7,709 nt of DNA from Treponema sp. Lineage in GTDB: Bacteria > Spirochaetota > Spirochaetia > Treponematales > Breznakiellaceae. The stretch is from contig JAIROB010000061.1 in NCBI GenBank assembly GCA_031257695.1, positions 1 through 7,709 of the forward strand. Direction: 5' to 3'. The position numbers and the translations under genes are program-made. Positions 5,620 to 7,709 of this stretch are shown here, one piece after another (within the stretch, counting starts at the first letter, position 1; every line of letters begins with the position of its first letter). The notes below the pieces were generated by a model that saw only the letters and a program-made list of their open reading frames with translations, searched no databases and was not told the origin of the DNA.

Positions 5620-6429
5620 ATGGACAAAGCGGAATTCAGAAAAATTATTTACCGTAACTTTGCGAAGGAGGGACGGGTGTTTCCCTGGCGGCAGGACGCC
5701 GCCCCCTGGGGGGTGCTGGTTTCGGAGTTTATGCTCCAGCAGACCCAAACCGGCCGGGTCATCCCCTATTGGGAACGGTGGATGCGGCTTTGGCCCAAAC
5801 CGGAGGACCTGGCGGGGGCTTCTCTGGAAGAGACGCTGCGGGAATGGAGCGGCCTGGGATATAACAACCGGGCCAGGCGGCTTAGGGAATGCGCCCGCAT
5901 TATCGCGGAGGATTACGCCGGAAGGGTGCCCTCCACCCCCAGGGAATTGCAGCGCCTGCCGGGGATAGGCGCCTATACAGCCGGGGCCGTTGCCTGCTTT
6001 GCCTACAATTACCCGTCGGTGTTTATCGAAACCAATATCCGCGCCACGGTGATCCACTTTTTCTTTCCGGACCGCCAGGACGTTTCGGACGCGGAAATGC
6101 TTCCCGTCCTGGAATCGGTTCTGGACAAGAGAAACCCCCGGAAATGGCACTGGGCCCTGATGGATTACGGCGCGGCGTTAAAGAAAATAACCCCCAACCC
6201 CGGCCGCCGCAGCGCCCACTACGCCCGGCAGAGCCCTTTCCAGGGCTCCTTTCGGCAGATCCGGGGCCGGGTGATCCGCTCCCTGGTTTCCCAAGGCCCC
6301 GCTTCGGCGGCGGAACTGGGCAAACGCACGGGGACTGACGCCGGGGATATCTATAAAGCCCTGGATGCCCTGATAAAGGACGCCATGGTTGCCGAAAATG
6401 CGGGAATTTACCGTATAGAGCCTGAGTAA
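5620..6429 (+). CDS. MutY-like HhH-GPD DNA glycosylase lacking Fe-S cluster
   Basis: This is a predicted base-excision repair glycosylase, annotated in most genomes as A/G-specific adenine glycosylase. The 269 residues show FPWR (21-24) and SEFMLQQTQ (35-43), the MutY start with Glu36 matching the catalytic Glu of MutY. GLGYNNRARRL follows, then the helix-hairpin-helix LPGIGAYTAG (113-122). In the GPD position, where MutY has the catalytic Asp (LDGN or VDTN), the sequence is FIETNIR with Glu137. After MDYGAALKK the four cysteines of the MutY 4Fe-4S cluster are absent, replaced by NPGRRSAHYARQSPFQGS and an RQIRGR motif. The C-terminus is a short winged-helix-like segment, not the MutT-like 8-oxoG recognition domain. 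I recall this ETN, cluster-free arrangement as a recurrent subfamily rather than a mutation. The substrate is therefore uncertain. It starts directly after the cmk stop with no clear ribosome binding site, which suggests translational coupling. Confidence 0.88.
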   Translation: MDKAEFRKIIYRNFAKEGRVFPWRQDAAPWGVLVSEFMLQQTQTGRVIPYWERWMRLWPKPEDLAGASLEETLREWSGLGYNNRARRLRECARIIAEDYAGRVPSTPRELQRLPGIGAYTAGAVACFAYNYPSVFIETNIRATVIHFFFPDRQDVSDAEMLPVLESVLDKRNPRKWHWALMDYGAALKKITPNPGRRSAHYARQSPFQGSFRQIRGRVIRSLVSQGPASAAELGKRTGTDAGDIYKALDALIKDAMVAENAGIYRIEPE

Positions 6430-6483
6430 TCCCCTTATAGACAGGCCCGATTCTGCCGATAGCTATAGCAAAGGAGAAAAGCT

Positions 6484-6675
6484 ATGGCAAAATGCCCTCA
6501 TTGCGGAAAAGAGCTTGAATTTACAGTAATACCCCGAAAACCCAGGGCCGCCGCAGCCGCAGCAAGGGGAGGGAAAGTCACAGTAAAAAAGGCCGAGAGC
6601 AAACCGGCCGCAAAAAAAACAATCAAGCCTAAACCGGCGCCCAAACGGCCCCTGTTAAAAACCCCGATTCACTGA
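6484..6675 (+). CDS. Small CxxC protein with Lys/Ala/Pro-rich tail
   Basis: A 63-residue protein starting MAKCPHCGKELEF. Cys4 and Cys7 form a single CPxCG knuckle. With no second pair, zinc binding would need a dimer or a partner. Residues 17-63 are low complexity and strongly basic (runs of AAAAA, then KKAESKPAAKKTIKPKPAPK), as in disordered nucleic-acid-binding tails. The gene is small but well supported by AAAGGAG (6471-6477) 6 nt before ATG, the best ribosome binding site in the operon. It follows the glycosylase by 54 nt with no terminator between, so it is probably the last operon gene. I know no specific function. A role on DNA, RNA or the ribosome is a guess from composition. Confidence 0.7.
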   Translation: MAKCPHCGKELEFTVIPRKPRAAAAAARGGKVTVKKAESKPAAKKTIKPKPAPKRPLLKTPIH

Positions 6676-6697
6676 CTTGGGAGCCGCGCTTATGCGT

Positions 6698-6737
6698 CTT
6701 GCCCGGGCAAGCCTCCGGCGCAAACCCGGGATTGCCC
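6698..6737. terminator. Possible hairpin between convergent genes
   Basis: The 64-nt gap between the convergent stop codons holds a 14-bp perfect palindrome CTTGCCCGGGCAAG (6698-6711). It also has a longer-range pairing of GGGCAA (6705-6710) with TTGCCC (6732-6737). Neither has a U-tract on either strand, so intrinsic termination is only possible, not shown. Confidence 0.25.
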
Positions 6738-6739
6738 TG

Positions 6740-7552
6740 TTAAAATTCCGCCGGGGATTTCTGATAGACCCTCACGTAATCTATCTCGTAAAGAGCGGGA
6801 AGGCAGCTTTCGTCTATGCCCCCAATGCCGCCCCAATTGCCGCCCCAGGCCAAATTCAGTTTCAGATAGAAGGGCTTGTTGAACGGCCAGGTATCCCCGT
6901 TCTCCTCATGGTCGTTTAAAAACTCAAAATAAACTTCACTGTCCACATACCCCTTGATGAAATCAGGGGTCCATTCTACCGCGTAGACATGAAAATCGCT
7001 TTGCGTTGTGGGGATATATTTTCTTTCATTTTTAACGGTTTCGCCGGTGTATTGTTTGGTATGGACGCCGGCATGAACCCAGCCCGGATCGTAGCCTACC
7101 GCCTCCATGATGTCAATTTCACCGTCATCAGGGAATTTAACAAAATTCTCCGGCAGCATCCAAAACGCCGGCCATGTGCCGTTCCCCCCGGGAAGTTTCA
7201 AGCGGGCTTCAAAATAGCCGTACAGCCAGCTTCTTTGGGTGTTTATCCGGGCTGAAATAACTTCCCCTTCCCGTTTTTTCGCCGTGATTTTTAAGATTCC
7301 CCCTTCCACCTGCGCCGCCGTATCCGCTCCAAGGCCCGCCACATAGTTTTGTAATTCGTTGTTTCCCCATCCGGTCTTTCCGGTTTCAAACCGCCATTCG
7401 TCATCCGGCAAGGAATTGCCCGTGTCAAATTCATCGTTCCACACCAGTGAATATCCTTCGGGGCCCCTGATATCCTCCATGCCGTTCCCGCATCCCGCCC
7501 CAGATACCACAAAGGCGGCAACCAAAAGGAGCATACGCGACTTTGCTTTCAT
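6740..7552 (-). CDS. GH16 endo-beta-1,3-glucanase (laminarinase-type) lipoprotein
   Basis: It is predicted to cleave beta-1,3 (or mixed 1,3-1,4) glucans outside the cytoplasm while anchored by lipid. In 270 residues, MKAKSR leads into a hydrophobic stretch ending VSGAGC, with lipidated Cys21. The single GH16 domain follows: WNDEFD (38-43), GWGNNELQNY (61-70), YGYFEARLKLP, TWPAFWMLP (126-134) and the catalytic GEIDIMEAVG. Here Glu145 is the nucleophile, Asp147 the helper and Glu150 the acid/base. The ExDxxE spacing with the extra Met is that of the laminarinase group rather than the ExDxE of lichenases. WGGNWGGIGGID and EIDYVRVYQ close the domain. No carbohydrate-binding module is present. A GTG five codons upstream (7567) is possible, but ATG 7552 gives the standard signal peptide. 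It stands alone, convergent to the operon, beside an IS-like end. Exact glucan preference is not readable from sequence. Confidence 0.95.
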   Translation of the reverse strand: MKAKSRMLLLVAAFVVSGAGCGNGMEDIRGPEGYSLVWNDEFDTGNSLPDDEWRFETGKTGWGNNELQNYVAGLGADTAAQVEGGILKITAKKREGEVISARINTQRSWLYGYFEARLKLPGGNGTWPAFWMLPENFVKFPDDGEIDIMEAVGYDPGWVHAGVHTKQYTGETVKNERKYIPTTQSDFHVYAVEWTPDFIKGYVDSEVYFEFLNDHEENGDTWPFNKPFYLKLNLAWGGNWGGIGGIDESCLPALYEIDYVRVYQKSPAEF

Positions 7553-7558
7553 ACGGCC

Positions 7559-7587
7559 ATTGTACACCTGTTTTTACCAACGGGCAA
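7559..7587 (-). promoter_or_regulatory. Candidate promoter of the GH16 gene
   Basis: On the minus strand TTGCCC (7587-7582) is followed after 17 nt by TACAAT (7564-7559). The start codon ATG at 7552 begins only 7 nt after the -10 box, where transcription would start, so the mRNA may be leaderless. This fits the absence of a Shine-Dalgarno sequence. A hairpin CGGGC-AACT-GCCCG (7581-7594) overlaps the -35 box and could be an operator. Confidence 0.45.
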
Positions 7588-7597
7588 CTGCCCGCAT

Positions 7598-7657
7598 TGC
7601 CTCATTGAAAAAGTAACCCAAAACCACCCATGCCTCATTTTGAAAAAGTAACCCAAA
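7598..7657. repeat. Two direct repeats, probable IS terminal/transposase-binding sites
   Basis: TGCCTCATTGAAAAAGTAAC at 7598-7617 (continuing CCAAA) recurs at 7631-7657 with two extra T, as TGCCTCATTTTGAAAAAGTA and then ACCCAAA. The centre-to-centre distance is about 33-35 bp. Paired short repeats just upstream of a transposase start are usual for left ends of several IS families, such as IS21. The family is not decided here. Confidence 0.6.
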
Positions 7658-7670
7658 TTAAGGCAGACTA

Positions 7671-7692
7671 TCCGGTACCAACAGTTACCGGA
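7671..7692 (+). promoter_or_regulatory. Hairpin overlapping the Shine-Dalgarno of the edge gene
   Basis: TCCGGTA (7671-7677) pairs perfectly with TACCGGA (7686-7692) across an 8-nt loop. The right arm covers the first three bases of the GGAGGT ribosome binding site (7690-7695). Such a fold would reduce translation from the next ATG, a common way to hold down transposase synthesis. Confidence 0.45.
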
Positions 7693-7699
7693 GGTCAAC

Positions 7700-7709
7700 A
7701 TGGGGTTAA
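7700..7709 (+). CDS. Start of a reading frame cut by the window edge, probable transposase
   Basis: ATG at 7700 follows GGAGGT (7690-7695) with 4 nt between. Only Met-Gly-Leu and one further base are visible. The combination of paired direct repeats, a hairpin and a strong ribosome binding site suggests the first gene of an insertion sequence. The identity is inference, because three residues cannot identify a family. Confidence 0.45.

Noticed and set aside
5620..6429. Loss-of-function mutation at the MutY catalytic Asp
   Set aside because: The ETN motif and the absent cluster occur together with an otherwise intact, well-conserved protein, so a distinct subfamily explains it better than decay.
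6677..6919. 80-codon plus-strand frame after the small CxxC gene
   Set aside because: It overlaps the 3' end of the GH16 gene, which has conserved C-terminal motifs. The peptide shows no family features.

Overview
The window looks like chromosomal DNA from a spirochaete of the Treponema lineage, probably one of the moderately G+C-rich termite-gut types. This is an inference from protein character: the MurC has the central motif ETCEYRRHF, the cytidylate kinase is of the archaeal/spirochaete type with a GxxxxGNTT P-loop, the lipoboxes are loose, and a secreted beta-glucanase is present. No marker gene settles the species.

Positions 1-900 are a scarred, gene-poor margin. They hold the end of an unidentified reading frame, the C-terminal 60 codons of a HigA-like addiction-module antitoxin without its N-terminus, and a short orphan stretch with coding-like codon use. 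A 151-bp tandem repeat (about 2.7-3 copies) follows and runs into the 3' end of a minus-strand tRNA-Glu(UUC) gene. Each repeat unit carries an exact copy of the last 18 nt of that tRNA plus 2 nt downstream. The tRNA has a near-consensus promoter (TTGACA-17-TATATT) and a strong 18-bp hairpin terminator.

Positions 1037-6675 are a compact plus-strand operon. Its order is a DUF3298/RsiV-like lipoprotein, an RluA-type pseudouridine synthase, MurC (peptidoglycan precursor synthesis), a YicC-family RNase, a cytidylate kinase, a MutY-like DNA glycosylase and a small CxxC protein with a Lys/Ala/Pro-rich tail. The first five genes are joined by four 4-nt start/stop overlaps (GTGA, ATGA, ATGA, ATGA). 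The glycosylase starts directly after the kinase stop codon, and the last gene lies 54 nt further on with its own strong ribosome binding site. The operon combines envelope synthesis, RNA modification and decay, nucleotide supply and DNA repair, so it reads as a housekeeping growth operon.

Positions 6740-7552 hold a convergent, minus-strand GH16 endo-beta-1,3-glucanase-type lipoprotein with an intact catalytic motif. It would act outside the cytoplasm on fungal, algal or plant beta-glucan. Right of its promoter the sequence changes to two direct repeats, a hairpin overlapping a Shine-Dalgarno sequence, and the first codons (MGL) of a reading frame cut by the window edge. Together these look like the left end of an insertion sequence.

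The most unusual points are the tRNA-derived tandem repeats, the MutY-like enzyme with Glu for the catalytic Asp and no Fe-S cysteines, and two genes whose promoters lie so close to the start codon that they may be leaderless.
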